Shown: piece by piece, positions 1 through 12,949 of the stretch | Position numbering within the stretch: the first letter of the stretch is position 1 | Layout of the letters: the number at the start of each line of letters is the position of its first letter | Assembly (NCBI RefSeq): GCF_954871325.1 | Contig: NC_088777.1 | Location: 35,937,366-36,001,365, forward strand | Length of the DNA: 64,000 bases | Origin: Gordionus sp. m RMFG-2023 | Lineage: Eukaryota > Nematomorpha > Gordioida > Chordodea > Parachordodidae | Direction of reading: 5' to 3' | The notes under the pieces: generated by a model | What the model saw: only the letters and a program-made list of their open reading frames with translations | Told to the model about the DNA's origin: nothing | Database searches by the model: none | Position numbers and translations under genes: made by a program

Positions 1-97
1 ATCTCTTCTTCTTCCCCCAAGGAAAACTTAATTCCCCTGTCAGAAAATGGGGGGGGGGGGGGATTTCCCCTCTTCCCCACCATTTATTACGCGCCTG
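1..97 (-). mobile_element. hAT-type element end, cut by the window edge
   Basis: Read on the minus strand, an element begins CAGGCGCGTAATAAATGG at 97. This is the same left end as the elements at 991 and 46298. A G-run and C-rich stretch follow inside it, as in the other copies. The rest lies beyond the window start. The flanking bases GTATACTT are the reverse complement of the flank of the copy at 991, because both lie in the arms of one palindrome. Confidence 0.6.
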
Positions 98-1027
98 GTA
101 TACTTATTTAATTTTTGTGTATACTTTAATCGTATAATTTGATTTTTACATATTTTTTCAAATTTATCGCATATATTCGACATTATTAGTAAATATTCGA
201 AACTATTCGTAAATATTAAAATTATTTGTAAGTATTTAACATAATATTTTATTTTTTAAACTTTATTTCTACATCTATAAATCACTTTTTAAATTTTAAT
301 AATCTAATTTTTCCAAAGTTTGTATAAAAAAAATCTTTGGTTTTTAAAAGAAGAAAAATTTTTGATCTACCTAAAATTCCAAATATGGTTAGTAAAAAAT
401 CTTTTATAAGAATCTTTATAATTTGATGAACAATAAATCTTTATATTAAATTTATTTCTTCTTTTTTTCAACAATTACAACAGTATTCGATTTGTATTTT
501 CCAATTATAATAAAAATATTATTTCGAAAATTAAATTATTTAAAAATATTTTCAAAAATGAAAAAATCAGAGTATGAAATAAACTTAAATTTTTTTTGAA
601 TGAATCTTTGAATATTTTTTTTTAAAAAAATGTGATTTCATCTTGAAAGATTTATTGTTCATCAAATTATAAAGATTCTTATAAAAGATTTTTTACTAAC
701 CATATTTGGAATTTTAGGTAGATCAAAAATTTTTCTTCTTTTAAAAACCAAAGATTTTTTTTATACAAACTTTGGAAAAATTAGATTATTAAAATTTAAA
801 AAGTGATTTATAGATGTAGAAATAAAGTTTAAAAAATAAAATATTATGTTAAATACTTACAAATAATTTTAATATTTACGAATAGTTTCGAATATTTACT
901 AATAATGTCGAATATATGCGATAAATTTGAAAGAATATATAAAAATCAAATTATACGATTAAAGTATACACAAAAATTAAATAAGTATACCAGGCGCGTA
1001 ATAAATGGTGGGGAAGAGGGGAAATCT
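62..1027. repeat. Near-perfect palindrome with 380-bp arms
   Basis: Bases 62-441 pair with 648-1027 in inverted orientation with only scattered mismatches. The spacer is about 206 bp (442-647). Each arm contains the first ~37 bp of a hAT-type element plus its flank. The arms therefore look like an inverted duplication of DNA that already held the hAT insertion, not the terminal repeats of one transposon. The small number of differences argues for a young event or gene conversion between arms. Confidence 0.9.
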
Positions 1028-1331
1028 TTCCCCCCCCGTCCCTTCCCAAAAAAAATAAATAAATAAAAAATATATACAATATATCATTATAAGGAAGAAA
1101 ATGAAAGAAAACTTAAATAAAAATTAATAACTTTTTAAAATAAATATACTATAATTCAGAATTTTTAGAAAAACATTTTAACAAAAAAGTGAACACCCAA
1201 AATTATTTATAAAAATCTGATATACCCAAAGGCCTACAATAAGTTGACTTAAAGATCTTCAACAAAATTTATAGGTAAAAAATTTACCTAATAGTGCCCC
1301 CCCCCATAACAAAATCCTGGATACACCAGTG
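991..1331 (+). mobile_element. Short non-autonomous hAT (MITE)
   Basis: It starts CAGGCGCGTAATAAATGG and ends ATCCTGGATACACCAGTG. The flanks AAGTATAC (983-990) and TAGTATAC (1332-1339) match at seven of eight bases, as an aged hAT target duplication would. Both ends match the larger hAT at 46298-47825, so that family probably supplied the transposase. The ~340-bp interior has G/C runs near the ends and no coding signal. Confidence 0.75.
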
Positions 1332-1339
1332 TAGTATAC

Positions 1340-2790
1340 CCTAGCCAAAATTTGATAAACCCTTTAGGCCATGTATATTGTTAACACTTAATTTTCTTAA
1401 TGAATTGTATCCTTATAAAATTATTTTAACGACAGGCTAAAAAAAGCAATAGGTTTCAGTTTTATAATGCTAGCTCTTTCTTCAGTGTCTGACAATACCC
1501 GTACCGATCAAACGAATGTTAATAAACCTGGTCGAGCCATATAGTCTGACTAATTTTGAGGGTTCATTTGTAAAAAATCCAATTCGGCCTAAATAATGAA
1601 ATTCGAATAAAATATTTGATACAAGTTGAGACAGGTAATGAATCTTTATAAAAAGTAGTAGCTATAACGCTGATGTGACCAATATAATACCTATTATTAC
1701 AACAGTGCTAAAGGGAAATATTAGAAGAATTGTAAAGATTTCTCAATTTTGATAATATTTATTATGATTTTAACTTTATTTAAATTATAAAATGGAAGTG
1801 TTATGTTTTGCATTAGACATAATGACTACACAACTAACGAAAATTTTTGGTGATGTTAGTCCCGTGAAAACTGGGGTGGGGTGAATGGTGTTGTAGCAAT
1901 TAGAAAAAATAAGAAATAAATTTAATATAATATACTAAATGTCAGTCATTTTTATGACATGAACAATTAATTTTCCTTGGGGGAAGAAGAGAGAAGAAAA
2001 GATCACGGGATGCCAGCTGGTGAAGAACAAAGAATGGATGAGATTGTGAAGATTTCAGTTATTGGTTATGTGTTTACATATTATTATTAATGTTTATATT
2101 ATCGTTTATGATACTAATTAGATTTTTTTATGAATAAATAGGACGTTCACCATTGGAAGTTTATAGTCTGGACTTTTAAAGTAAAAACAAACAAAAATCC
2201 CTTACTCTCAACCCTTCTCCTATACTTAACTGGTAATTTAGAGCTGTTCCTTTTAGAGCTAGAATTACTTTAAACAATAGATTCTTTATTGGTAATCTTC
2301 AAAGCACAATTTTAAAAAAAATATCCAAAACAAATATACATTAATTTTATAATCATTTATTTTATAGAAATAAAAAATAATATTACAATTTTATTCGAAC
2401 ACCGAAAAAAACATTTTTTATATCACGTGTTCTTTAATATTAACTACAATCTAATCAACCTTATTTAAATCGGTTGATTGGCATTAAACAATAAAAATAT
2501 AAATTCGTATAGAAAAATACGACAGATGGGGCAGCCTTTTAACCTTTCGCCCTAATCTACCCAACATGAGTCTTTTGAACCCATATTGTTTTGAAAATTT
2601 TGATTTGCCCATCATCCACATGAAATTTTTAAATTGTTATTTTTCTCATTATTAAAGAATGTTAAAAAAATATACAAAGTTATTTTTTGATTATGAAAAA
2701 ATTATTTATCATATAAAAAATTTTTAACGAAATTAATCTTACATACTAAAATAGTCAAAATGGCGATATTTAGTATAAAAAGTCGCAGGA
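1340..2790. other. AT-rich DNA without a recognisable gene
   Basis: No coding block, RNA gene or bordered element is recognised. A stretch at about 1967-2000 is the inverted match of the first ~33 bases of the window (a CTTGGGGGAAGAAG-type motif). This shows that a second copy of whatever begins before the window lies here. Confidence 0.4.
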
Positions 2791-2799
2791 TCATTTTTT

Positions 2800-3770
2800 A
2801 GCCTTGCTCAACGAATATATATTCACTTTTCTACTTTAGCTCAGCGATAATTTTGATGGATGATGACATTTAAACTTGTTATCAGATACGAGATGAAAGT
2901 GCAAATACCAATGGTGCAATTTATTATGAACTAATAAACATATCAGAAAAACCAATATTCCCAAATTCTCCACAGAAGCAATTTCATTGACTAAAGAATT
3001 AAACAATTTCCATTTTTAGTAACTCTTGTCATTTGGTTTGATGTTTTAATGCAAGTGAATTTAGTAAGCAAGGTCATGCAAAGTGATAATATTCAATTAG
3101 AAAGTTCTTATAGAAACACACAATATTTTTTTAGATCGTTTTAAGGGAAAAATCTTTCCGAATTCCTTCGATTTAGAGAAAGAGCTTGCGCGGAAATTAT
3201 AAATGAGTTTGGAAGAGCTGTGCTTTCCTTCAATAACATCCATTCGAAGAAAAAAAGTTGCAAATTAATTTTCTTACAAAGCAATGACGCGTTTATATAA
3301 GATCCTCAAAAAAATAGCCGCTTTTTTTAACATACTACCCGATCAAACAAGGATTTCGCTGGAAATTCCAGCTTTTAAAACATTTCAAGGATTATTTTGG
3401 GTTTTTATTCTTTCTTGCATTGATAAATGCGCCTGGAAAGGAGCTAAAAGGAAGTAATCAATTAAATATTTTAGTAACGGATCAAGATTCGTTTAAAAGC
3501 GATATTAATACGCCAACTGAATTAAAAATGTAATAAAATATCCTTTTAGAAACTTTGTGCCATATCCACACTATAGGAAGTACTACCAAATATTCCCATC
3601 CTTTTAAAGATTATTCTAACTATTCCAATTACCATAGTATCGGCTGAACACAACTTTTCAAAGCACAACCGAATCAAGACTTATTCAAAATCCTGCATCA
3701 AGACCTCCTTGTAAATTTATCCCTAATTTCAATCGAAAATGATATTGTAATGTCGTTTGATTTGTGTTGA
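2800..3770 (+). pseudogene. Decayed hAT transposase, C-terminal dimerisation region
   Basis: Around 3580-3700 the plus strand reads LPNIPILLKIILTIPIT followed by IVSAEHNFSKHNRIKTY. This is the conserved hAT dimerisation block ([28 protein letters not shown]). A further piece, VNLSLISIENDIVMSF, follows in a shifted frame near 3708-3765, as expected for the family C-terminus. Upstream, 2800-3570 has coding-like but heavily interrupted sequence. The frame is broken by stops and shifts, so the copy is dead. No terminal repeats were identified for it. Confidence 0.72.
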
Positions 3771-3779
3771 CATAATATC

Positions 3780-6700
3780 ATTTTTCGCAAATAAAAACGT
3801 GAGGATGATAAATATTTAAATTATTATAATTTAGTTTTTAATTATTATATAAATAATGTGATTATATACACGACACATGCACTACATTAATTTTAAAATA
3901 TATACATTACTCATATTTTTGATTAAAACTCAATAAATTTCAACATCTAATATATTTTTAGTTTTTGCCAAAATGCCTCAGGTTTTTTTAAAGGGCTGCC
4001 GAGTTAATTGTTTTCCTGTGCCGTCAAAGGTCTCTTCACGGTTCTGAGTTATGTGATTAAAAAATTTTTCATTTTATTCCAAAGGGGTTATATGAAAAAA
4101 CATGGTATAAAAAATAACATTGAAGAGCTTTTTTCTAACAGATAAATTAAATTTCGAACAAATTTAAGATGGCTAATTTCATTGATCCATTGGTGTCATT
4201 TGCATAATTACAAATTTATTATAACGCTATTTATGCATTATCTATTCTAGTGGTAGTGAATGCAAAATCGATACTGCAAACTGAACCGCCTTTACTCGTA
4301 TATATGGCTTTCCAAACCTATTATTTTTATATAATTACCTATTAACCACCTCATCGATGCACAGTTTAAAAGGCGATGAATAAAACAAAATTAGTCGATA
4401 CTAGACCAAGAAATAAATCTGTTTAGAATATTTAAAGTTGTATAACTTTTTAAAAAAGGAGGTACCTGCGTCATGGGATAATCTGATGGGGGGGTCTCAG
4501 TGTCAAAAGGTTCGGGGGGGGGAGGAATGGAGAGCGAAATATTGAATTTAAAAGATCTTTAAAAGTTATTTTTATAACAGAGAAATTGAGAGCAGAAGTG
4601 ACCTTCATCATTTACATTCTAAGATTAAATATATAAAAAGTAATAGTATTATCTAATATAATTGGAGTTTTAAAGTAATACAATGTAAATTGCACTATTA
4701 AAGTCTTAATTTTAACCATAAATGTTTGATAAGCCTTAAATATATACCTACGGTAAGTAAAAAAAATAGCAATTAGTAAACACTATAAAATATTAAATTT
4801 TATAAATTTATTAAATCAAACATTATATCATGAAAAACCTTTTAGATTAACGTTAATATACACAATTTAAAATATGATATTGATTCATATAATTTTAAAT
4901 ATATTTTTAGGAAACGACTATAATAATTAATGTTTTTATATGGTCTATAGTTTCTCTATTTAAATTTTTTACAATATGAATTATGCTCACTCTCAAATAC
5001 AAAATTACGAAGATGACCTAACTTCGATGGACTTCACTTTTTGCAATGATGGGAATATACATGAAAAAATTATACTAAAATTATAAATTTTTTTAAAATA
5101 ATAATCAATTTATATATTTAAATATAAAAAATTCTTCTTCTTGATAATTCTCTCCTTCTTCTATGCAAAGCCCTTAGCAAAAATCTAGATACGCCTCTGA
5201 ATAATACCATTCCATCGGCACTAGGCACATTTTTAGGTATATGCTTTAGGTCTAGATGCTGAAGTACACCCGACAAATCAACATTATTTTTAAAAATGAC
5301 TTAGACCCTACTATTCAAAAATTATCACTTATTAAAATAATGAATTATTATTATATTTAGAGAAATTTTATCTTGCCTTCGGGAGTGGTCTCAACTATAA
5401 AAAAAAATTATTAGGCATTTTGACTTTTCCATAGTTATTTTTATCTTTTAAAATATGTAATACATTTATATCAACTGTGTTAAAGTTGGAACAATTGGAG
5501 GTAATAATTATATATTCTCTGACATTTTTTGTACTTTATTAAGATGCATCTCTAACCAATATAATAGCTAGTGTAAAGGAAAAAAAAATTATTAGCTAGC
5601 AACAAAATTTTGGCCAGTCTTACAATTAAGCGAATGAAAAGATTAATTTTTTATCAATGTTCAGTGCTTAATTATATACTATTTTATCCGATTTGTAGAC
5701 AGTATGAAGAAAAAATATATTTGCAAAATAAGAAAAAATTGCTAAAATTGACATTATGACAGAAAGAAAAATATCGAAGAACTAAATATATGGTTTGCGC
5801 TAATATTTAGTGCCTGCTAGTACTCGTTAATTCCTTAATTTGCGAACCACAAAAAAAAAGAATTCGAGTTATAGACAAAATGAAAAGATGACTTCACGCT
5901 TCCAACTCATTCTGAAACTTATACCAAATTATCAAGTAGTTCTTAATAAGTATACATTTTATTGCCTTAATCTGTTTGGTAGATGAAAATATTTTTTGGT
6001 AAATAAAGAAAAATTTGATTATAATGTCAGAAAGATGGTGAATATAAAAGTTCTTAATATATGGTTTGCGTTAAATAAAAAGCCTTACTTATTAATTTCT
6101 TCAATTAACTGAATTATAAGTAAAATAATTATATCAGTGAAGCCAGCCAAATTTTGGAATTGGTAAATAGTTTAGAGAAAAACGCATTATTTTAAAAATA
6201 AGGTAAAATTGCCAAGATTGATATCATACTAAAACGAAAATAATTTATGAATCAACTTTTACAGTCAATAAACAGAAACCAATTATAAGCAAAAAGGAAA
6301 TTACAACGGCACGGTTTAGGCAGTCTCAAATACCGGGTTTTAAATTGTGATTCAAAAACTAAGGCCAATATGGCTTCTCTTTCCCCGATTCAAATTACTT
6401 TTGATTCTTATGATTTCATCGATCTTTATAGATTCGGTTTATTTAATAGTTGTAAGAAGTAAAATAAATAAAATCTTATTATATTTTGAATCGAGTTATA
6501 TTTTCAAAAATTTATAAATCTAATTCTCATAAGACGTCCTGAGTTTATAGTTTGCTTTTGAAATCATGAAAATCTTAAGCCAATATGTATTACTTTAATA
6601 GTACATTTTTTTAGTTTAATGCTTCAATGCCTTTGGCAAACAGCAAAATAAAAAAGTTACTAGCAAAATAAGGAAATTTATCAAATTGTTATGAAGATTC

Positions 6701-7040
6701 AAGTTAAAACGAAAAATATAAAAACACAAAAGCAATTATTTATAATGAAAAAAATTAAATAAACGAATGATATATTTTAATTAAACTAAACTACTAGATA
6801 ACTATATCCTAATCATATTTTCCCCTAGGAAAATACGGATATAGTCGAATGCCTTAGCCTTTATGGCTTCGGCATTCCTAAAGTTTTATTTCTCGAATCA
6901 AAAATTAACACAGAATATAAACGCGAAAAAACAATAATAATAACAACAAATTAGTAATATGTGCTATTTATAATAATAAATAAAGGAGGATGATTCGTTT
7001 TTGGAATAATGTTGTTATTGATTCGTATTGTTTGTTTTTG
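3780..7040. other. Long AT-rich intergenic stretch
   Basis: No gene was recognised. Related phrases recur without a clear period, for example ATATATGGTTTGCG at about 5788 and 6058, followed by similar text; these look like remains of a dispersed or tandem repeat. A possible hAT-like end (CTAGATACGCCTCTG) lies near 5185-5200, but no partner was found. A phrase near 6860-6875 (CCTTTATGGCTTCGG) resembles the arms of the large inverted repeat at 9.4-15 kb. Confidence 0.4.
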
Positions 7041-7049
7041 ATTCGGGCC

Positions 7050-8690
7050 TTATATTAATAGATCAGCTGATACGATACTGATATCCTCCCAATTGTATGT
7101 GATTGTTGAAGAATTGCTTGGGGGAACTGATAATCCTGAGATTAACGATGGTGTAGAATCTGAACATAGTTGACTGATTGATAGGATCGTCTCTTGATCG
7201 AATAGAGATTCCTCTTGATCTTGCAGCAGGACTGGTGCTTGTAGGATCGGTCCTTCGAAGAGTTCCAGGTGCCCCCTTTGGGCCATCCATATCCTTGATG
7301 GCTCGTCAGCGGGATTCTCGTCGTTTTAGATCCATTGCATGTTTTGGGCTAAAGCTGAGAAGTTTTGCAATCCTATCTTGAGGAGGACCTGCTTTAGTAC
7401 TATCTCGATTGAAGGGGATCTGGATCCACCCTTTTCGCAGGAATAGTATGCGACCGTCGAATCTGTGAAGATCATCGGGTGCTCGTTATCCTTATGCAGA
7501 GCCATGATTGCCCCCATCCCTACTGCTAGGACCTCTTTAGCATTGATGTGTGCAATGGCATGTGTGGGGATGTTAAAGAGGAGGCATGCTTCATGAAACG
7601 AAACCCACATGTTGTCGTAAAGATATATCAATATGAGAGCCCGAGGCGTCCGTGTATACCGGGTTGTTAGCATGTTACCTGATTCTAAGAGGGGCTTTCA
7701 TGGATTCGACGATTTTGCTGACCTTACTGAAGGCAAGATAGGTATCCACTATGGGTGCCAGATTTCCTTGGTGCATGGTGACGTAATATATTGAGAATAG
7801 TCTGGAAATTCCCGTTATAGTATATGCATAGTGATTGACTACGCCTAAGACTTTGGCAGCGAGGATGCGATCCAGTTCCAGGTGTTGGTACGAATGTCGC
7901 CTAAAGACTTCCAGGCATTTCTCTAGCCGCCGTCTTGTGTTTGTGTCCGCGAGATTGTCTTCGTTTCTAAGTCTATTGGGATACCTAGATACATAATCTG
8001 TGGCATTGGGTCGAGAATGAATTTTTCTTGAGAGATCTCGAGACCCCATCCTTCTAATGTATACCTCAGGGATCTGGTAGACCACTTGACATCGTTCACG
8101 TTGTCTCCGTAGACGAGGATGTCATCGAGGTATACGTTGTAATTGGCCCTCCTAACTGTTTTGGCACATGCATCCAAGATGATGGATTGGGGGCAGTGGG
8201 GGCTGAAGGAGGCCCCCATAGGTAGGACCTTGCAGCCATAGTTTGCTCCGTCAAACTTGAAGCCGAAGTAATTTCTTACTTGGGTAGCTAACGGAATCGA
8301 GAAAAAGGCCGACTTGATGTCGATTTTGCAAGCGAACTTGGCCTTATCTAGCTTGGCAGACATTAGAGGTAATGATTTTAGCCGAAACGGGTAATGCAGG
8401 AATTTCTTAGAAACTTCGGAAAAATCACTGATTATCCTGGGTGAACCATTCGACTTAGGAATAACATAGAGTGGCGAGCAGATCTGGTCTGCATCGGATG
8501 GTTCCACAATGTCCGCATCTAACATCTGCCTGACGATATCTCGGTAGCGGTTGGCGATGATGGAAAGTTGTTCTCTGCCGGAAATATTGATTATTATTAT
8601 TATTATTGTTGATCTTAAGGTGATCCAATCTTGGGCATGAGCCCCTAGAAGCGACGTTTCTTGTAAACCTGGACATGAGTGGGCCAGGGG
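7050..8690 (-). mobile_element. Fossil DIRS-like retroelement: reverse transcriptase and RNase H
   Basis: Read on the minus strand, the order is reverse transcriptase (about 8600-7930), a connecting region (about 7930-7680), then RNase H (about 7670-7330). The RT shows the finger phrase SPLYVIPKSNGSPRIISDFS, the LPMGASFSP turn, the catalytic YLDDILVYGD and the MYLGIPID segment. The RNase H shows HINAKEVLAV, then IFTDSTVAYYSCEKGGSRSP. That form (HIN-E, D-S/N-T-VAY, GG-RSP) resembles DIRS-type RNase H more than the Ty3 type. A Ty3/gypsy-like relative remains possible. The copy is broken with several breaks. No tyrosine recombinase or terminal repeat is attached. A second piece of the same family lies at 13.5 kb on the other strand. 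Confidence 0.65.
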
Positions 8691-8936
8691 TTAAACTTTT
8701 TATTGTATTATATAAGTGACTCGATGCCTCTACTCTGGTTATAGGTTTGATATTTTTGTAATTTATTAGATGAGAAATAAAAAGTAGTAAAATAGATTTG
8801 TAACTTCTTTGGGAAAATGTGATACTAAAATAAAATGGACTGGTTACGATGAAGTTTGAAAACCATTATAGTAAATGATTATTTTTACAGTCGAGCGTTA
8901 AGATTGAGAAATTGCTTAGTAATGTAATACCAACAC

Positions 8937-9200
8937 CAGAGACTTGCAGAAATACCATTTCCACGGCCCGGCCCAAATTTTTTTGGCTCGGCCCGTCCCG
9001 GGTTATATATTTTTAGCCTGGTCCGGATTTTTTTTTATAAAGGCAAGGCCCGGATATTTTTAAAAAATATTATATTTATTTTTAAATTTTATAGCTAATA
9101 ATGGCGATTTATATGTAAAAAAAAATTTTCAGGCACAGTCCGGGTATTTTAAAAAAAAATAAATACGGCCCGGTGTAACCTTTTAAAAATACTCCAGTTA
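8937..9200 (+). repeat. GC-rich hAT-type terminus (GGCCCGGCCC motifs)
   Basis: The stretch begins CAGAGACTTGCAG and continues with repeated GGCCCGGCCC / AGGCCCGG phrases separated by A/T runs. This pattern recurs at 12950-13112 (inverse end CTGCAGGTCTCTG), 27840-27915 and 61240-61345. These look like ends of one hAT-type family. The 8-bp flanks of this end and the one at 13112 do not match, so they cannot be called one element. Confidence 0.5.
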
Positions 9201-9399
9201 TAGATATACTCTTTCTTGCCTATTTAATGAGTATACATTCTTAACAAATTCTTCCATTATACTGTATTTACTTATCCGAGTGTGCTTATAGCGATGTTTT
9301 TTTATAATATTTTTTATTTTAAATTTGTAAAAATAATTACTTTATCTTGAATAGTCGATATATCAAGTTAAAAAAATTTATCATGTATTCTATTCAAGA

Positions 9400-10815
9400 C
9401 GACAAATTATTGAGCAGTATTTAATAGGTCCGTGAAATTGGCGGAACGATGTGAGGATCAATTAACAAAACCTATGGCAATATTTAGAGTCAATTGATCC
9501 TAATTGATCTTTAAACCAAACATCAGCGGAATCAATGTTAATGAGTTATAAACAAAATAAGTAAAGTGTGAAATTTTGAAGCTGGCGGAACGATTTGAGG
9601 ATCAATTACCGAAACCTATACCATTGTGTAGCCGGTTAATTGATCCTAATTGATCTTCTATTCGGAAAGCAGCGGAATGAACCGTTCATGAGTTATGGGC
9701 AAAATAAGAAAGTGTTGGCACTTTGCCAAAACCGAAAATAAAAACCAGAAAGCAGCGGAATGAACCGTTCATGAGTTACGGACAAAATAAGAAGTGTTGG
9801 CACTTTGCCAAAACCGAAAATAAAAATGATCATGATCTAAAACATAGCAATAATGTAATATTTAATGTGTGCATTAATAATCTGCAAACCGCATATTCGT
9901 ATCAGTAACCGAGTTATAACGGTTTTAAAAACGTGAAGTTAGCGGAATTTTTTTTAAAAATTGAGGATCAATTTCCGAAAATTATGCCAAAGTGTAGAAG
10001 CGTTAATTGATCCTCCGGAATCTTTAAACCACATACTAGCGGAATATACCGTTCGTGAGTTATAGGCAAAATAGAAAGGTTTTGGCATTTTGCCAAAATT
10101 TAAAATTTGAGCAATCATTTTTTAGTCAAAGCCAATATTTAGTGTCTTAATTGATCCTCCGAATTCTTCAAACGGAATGTCAAAAAAATTAAAGGAAAGT
10201 GAGTTGTCAACAATAAATATTTCAAGGTCAAATTTCGACCTGACAAATTATGGATATGAAACTTATATCATTTTTTAGTTCTCCGTTGATAACAAGTGCT
10301 TAAGAAGTTTAATAGCCGAAATTAAGATGTAAAGGTTAATAACAAAATTAATAAAAACAAATTACGGTACACTAAAACAAAATCTAATGCAGCGACAGAC
10401 ATTCTATTATTTTTGACACTAAAACAAAATCTAATGCAGGGACAGACATTCTATTATTTTTGCCATTATTTAATGATTGTAAATTTTTTTATGAGCTTAC
10501 TAAATGTTTCAAGGTCAAATTTGTACCACTGAAATTACATATGCACTGTCCTATAAAATTTTATCGATTTAAAAGGCCAATGATAAAGCTCGAAAGCCTA
10601 TTATATTACTCTTATAAAAGTATATTCCTTTTTTAATGATAGATCTTAACTATTTTAAAAAATATTAGAAGAATGTATTAGTAATCTTGAATTACCAGTA
10701 GCTATCTAGAAAAATTATGTATTATTTAATTTAGCCAAGTATATCGGCCTTTATGGCTTTTGTACTTGTTATTTTAATCTAAGCGGAAGATTTTTAATAT
10801 TATCTGTATTTCATA
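9400..10815 (+). repeat. Left arm of large inverted repeat, with tandem units
   Basis: About 10150-10815 is unique sequence that matches 14020-14640 in inverted orientation. It includes the phrase TATATCGGCCTTTATGGCTT at 10740, facing its complement at 14067-14086. About 9400-10150 is a tandem series built on GAGGATCAATTA, CGTTCATGAGTTA and GGCACTTTGCCAAAACC phrases, including a direct ~84-bp duplication near 9680-9830. The short open frames inside are by-products of the repeat. Confidence 0.85.
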
Positions 10816-11530
10816 TATTATTTCATATTTAGGTACGAACGATAGTGTGTTCTAGGGGTAGGTATTTACTTCTCAAATAATTTAAAAACTAACAAACTTT
10901 GAGATTAAAATTTTAGCTCCTTCACCCCCCCCCCCTCCCATCCCATTTATTAAAATTATAAAAAAATATATTTTTAGGAAAAGAAGGATTTTTAATTATA
11001 AAAAAATTAACCACATGTGTTAATAAATCAATTATTAATTTTAAATTTGATGAATATAATATTCTATTTTATAAAAATATTGTATATTCTATATCGTATT
11101 TCAATTGTATGTACTAAATTCTTATTCGGAATAAAAATTTGTAAGAACTTTATAAAACTACATGGTCTAAAATGAAAGATCATTTCAACCTAATTAAATT
11201 GTTAAATTATTCGATTGTTATCTATCCTTAGATTATATTTTATTTTCCACTTCCAGTGAGGATCCAGGTTAACTAGGATTTAATGAAACCCAGTGATTAA
11301 AATATTCTCAAATCATAGGTTTCTATTAAGTGATTCTTATAAAGGATATCGACTTAGAGGTTGAATGAGAATAGGACAAGGTAGCATAAAATATTATGTA
11401 TTATGTTCCATTCCAAGCTCAAGATAAATTTATTAAGGTTAACAAAAAAAATTAAAAGGCTCTATCATTGAATCGATCTTATCATCTATTTTTAAAATCT
11501 GGTCTTAAAAAGTAATTTTATAATATTTTT

Positions 11531-12930
11531 CGGCGAGTATTATCATTTATTAAGCAAGCATATTCGCTAATGTTGTTAAACGGCTCGATTTGAGCCGATT
11601 AAAAAAAAAATTTTTTTTGGGCCCGGCCCGTATTTTAAAAAATTTTTTAGGCTTCCATCGGAATTATTTAAAAATAATATTCGACCTGGTATAGACAAAA
11701 ATTTTACTTATTCGGTATTTTATCATATTTTTCGGCGAGTATTATCATTTAATAAGCAGGCATATTAGCTAATCTTGTTAAACGGCTCGTTTTGAGCCGA
11801 TTAAAAAAAAAATTATTTGGGCCTGACCCGAATTTAAAAAAATTTTTTTTTTTCCAGGCTCGGAATTTTATAAATTATTTTCGACCTGGTATATACAAAA
11901 ATTTTACTTATTCGATATTTTATCATATTTTTCGGCGAGTATTATCATTTAATAAGCAGGCATATTCGCTAATGTTGTTAAACAGCTCGTTTTGAGCCGA
12001 TTTTTTAAAAAAAATTATTTGAGGCCGGCCAGAATTTTTAAAAAAATTTTTAGGGCCGGCTCGGAATTTTATAAATTATTTTCGACCTGGTATATACAAA
12101 AATTTTACTAATTCGGTATTTTATCATTTTTTTCGGCGAGTATTATCATTAGCAGGCATATTAGCTAATCTTGTTAAATGGCTCGTTTTGAGCCGATTAA
12201 AAAAAAAATTTTTTGGGCCCGGCCCGTATTTTAAAAAATTTTTTAGGCTCCGATCGGAATTATTTATAAATTATATTCGACATGGTATATACAAAAATTT
12301 TTATTATTCGGTATTTTATCATATTTTTCGGCGAGTATTATCATTTAATAAGCAGGCATATTAGCTAATCTTGTTAAATGGCTCGTTTTGAGCCGATTAA
12401 AAAAAAAATTTTTTTGGGCCCGGCCCGTATTTTAAAAAATTTTTTAGGCTCCCATCGGAATTATTTATAAATTATATTCGACAGGGTATATACAAAAATT
12501 TTACTTATTCGGTATTTTATCATATTTTTCGGCGAGTATTATCATTTAATAAGTAGGCATATTAGCTAATCTTGAAAAAAATTTTTGGGCCCGGCACGAA
12601 TTTTTAAAAATTTTTTTTAGGCCCGGCTCGGAATTTTATAAATTATTTTCGACCTGGTATATACAAAAATTTTACTTATTCGATATTTTATCATATTTTT
12701 CGGCGAGTATTATCATTTAATAAGCAGGCATATTCGCTAATGTTGTTAAACAGCTCGTTTTGAGCCGATTTTTAAAAAAATATTTTAGGCCCGGCTCGGA
12801 ATTTTATAAATTATTTTCGACCTGGTATATACAAAAATTTTACTTATTCGGTACTTTATCATATTTTTCGGCTAGTATTATCATTAAATAAGCAAGCATA
12901 TTTGTCGTTTAACTGCTCGTTTTGAGAACT
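11531..12930. repeat. Satellite array, about eight units of ~200 bp
   Basis: The phrase CGGCGAGTATTATCAT recurs at about 11531, 11733, 11933, 12134, 12319, 12530 and 12701, with a variant at 12869. Spacing is near 200 bp, with shorter last units. Each full unit contains the hairpin GGCTCGTTTTGAGCC, an A-run and a GGGCCCGGCCC motif. The last two features are shared with short MITEs and hAT ends elsewhere in the window, so the unit may be built from transposon ends. No coding potential is seen. Confidence 0.92.
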
Positions 12931-12949
12931 AACCATATCTAATTGACGA

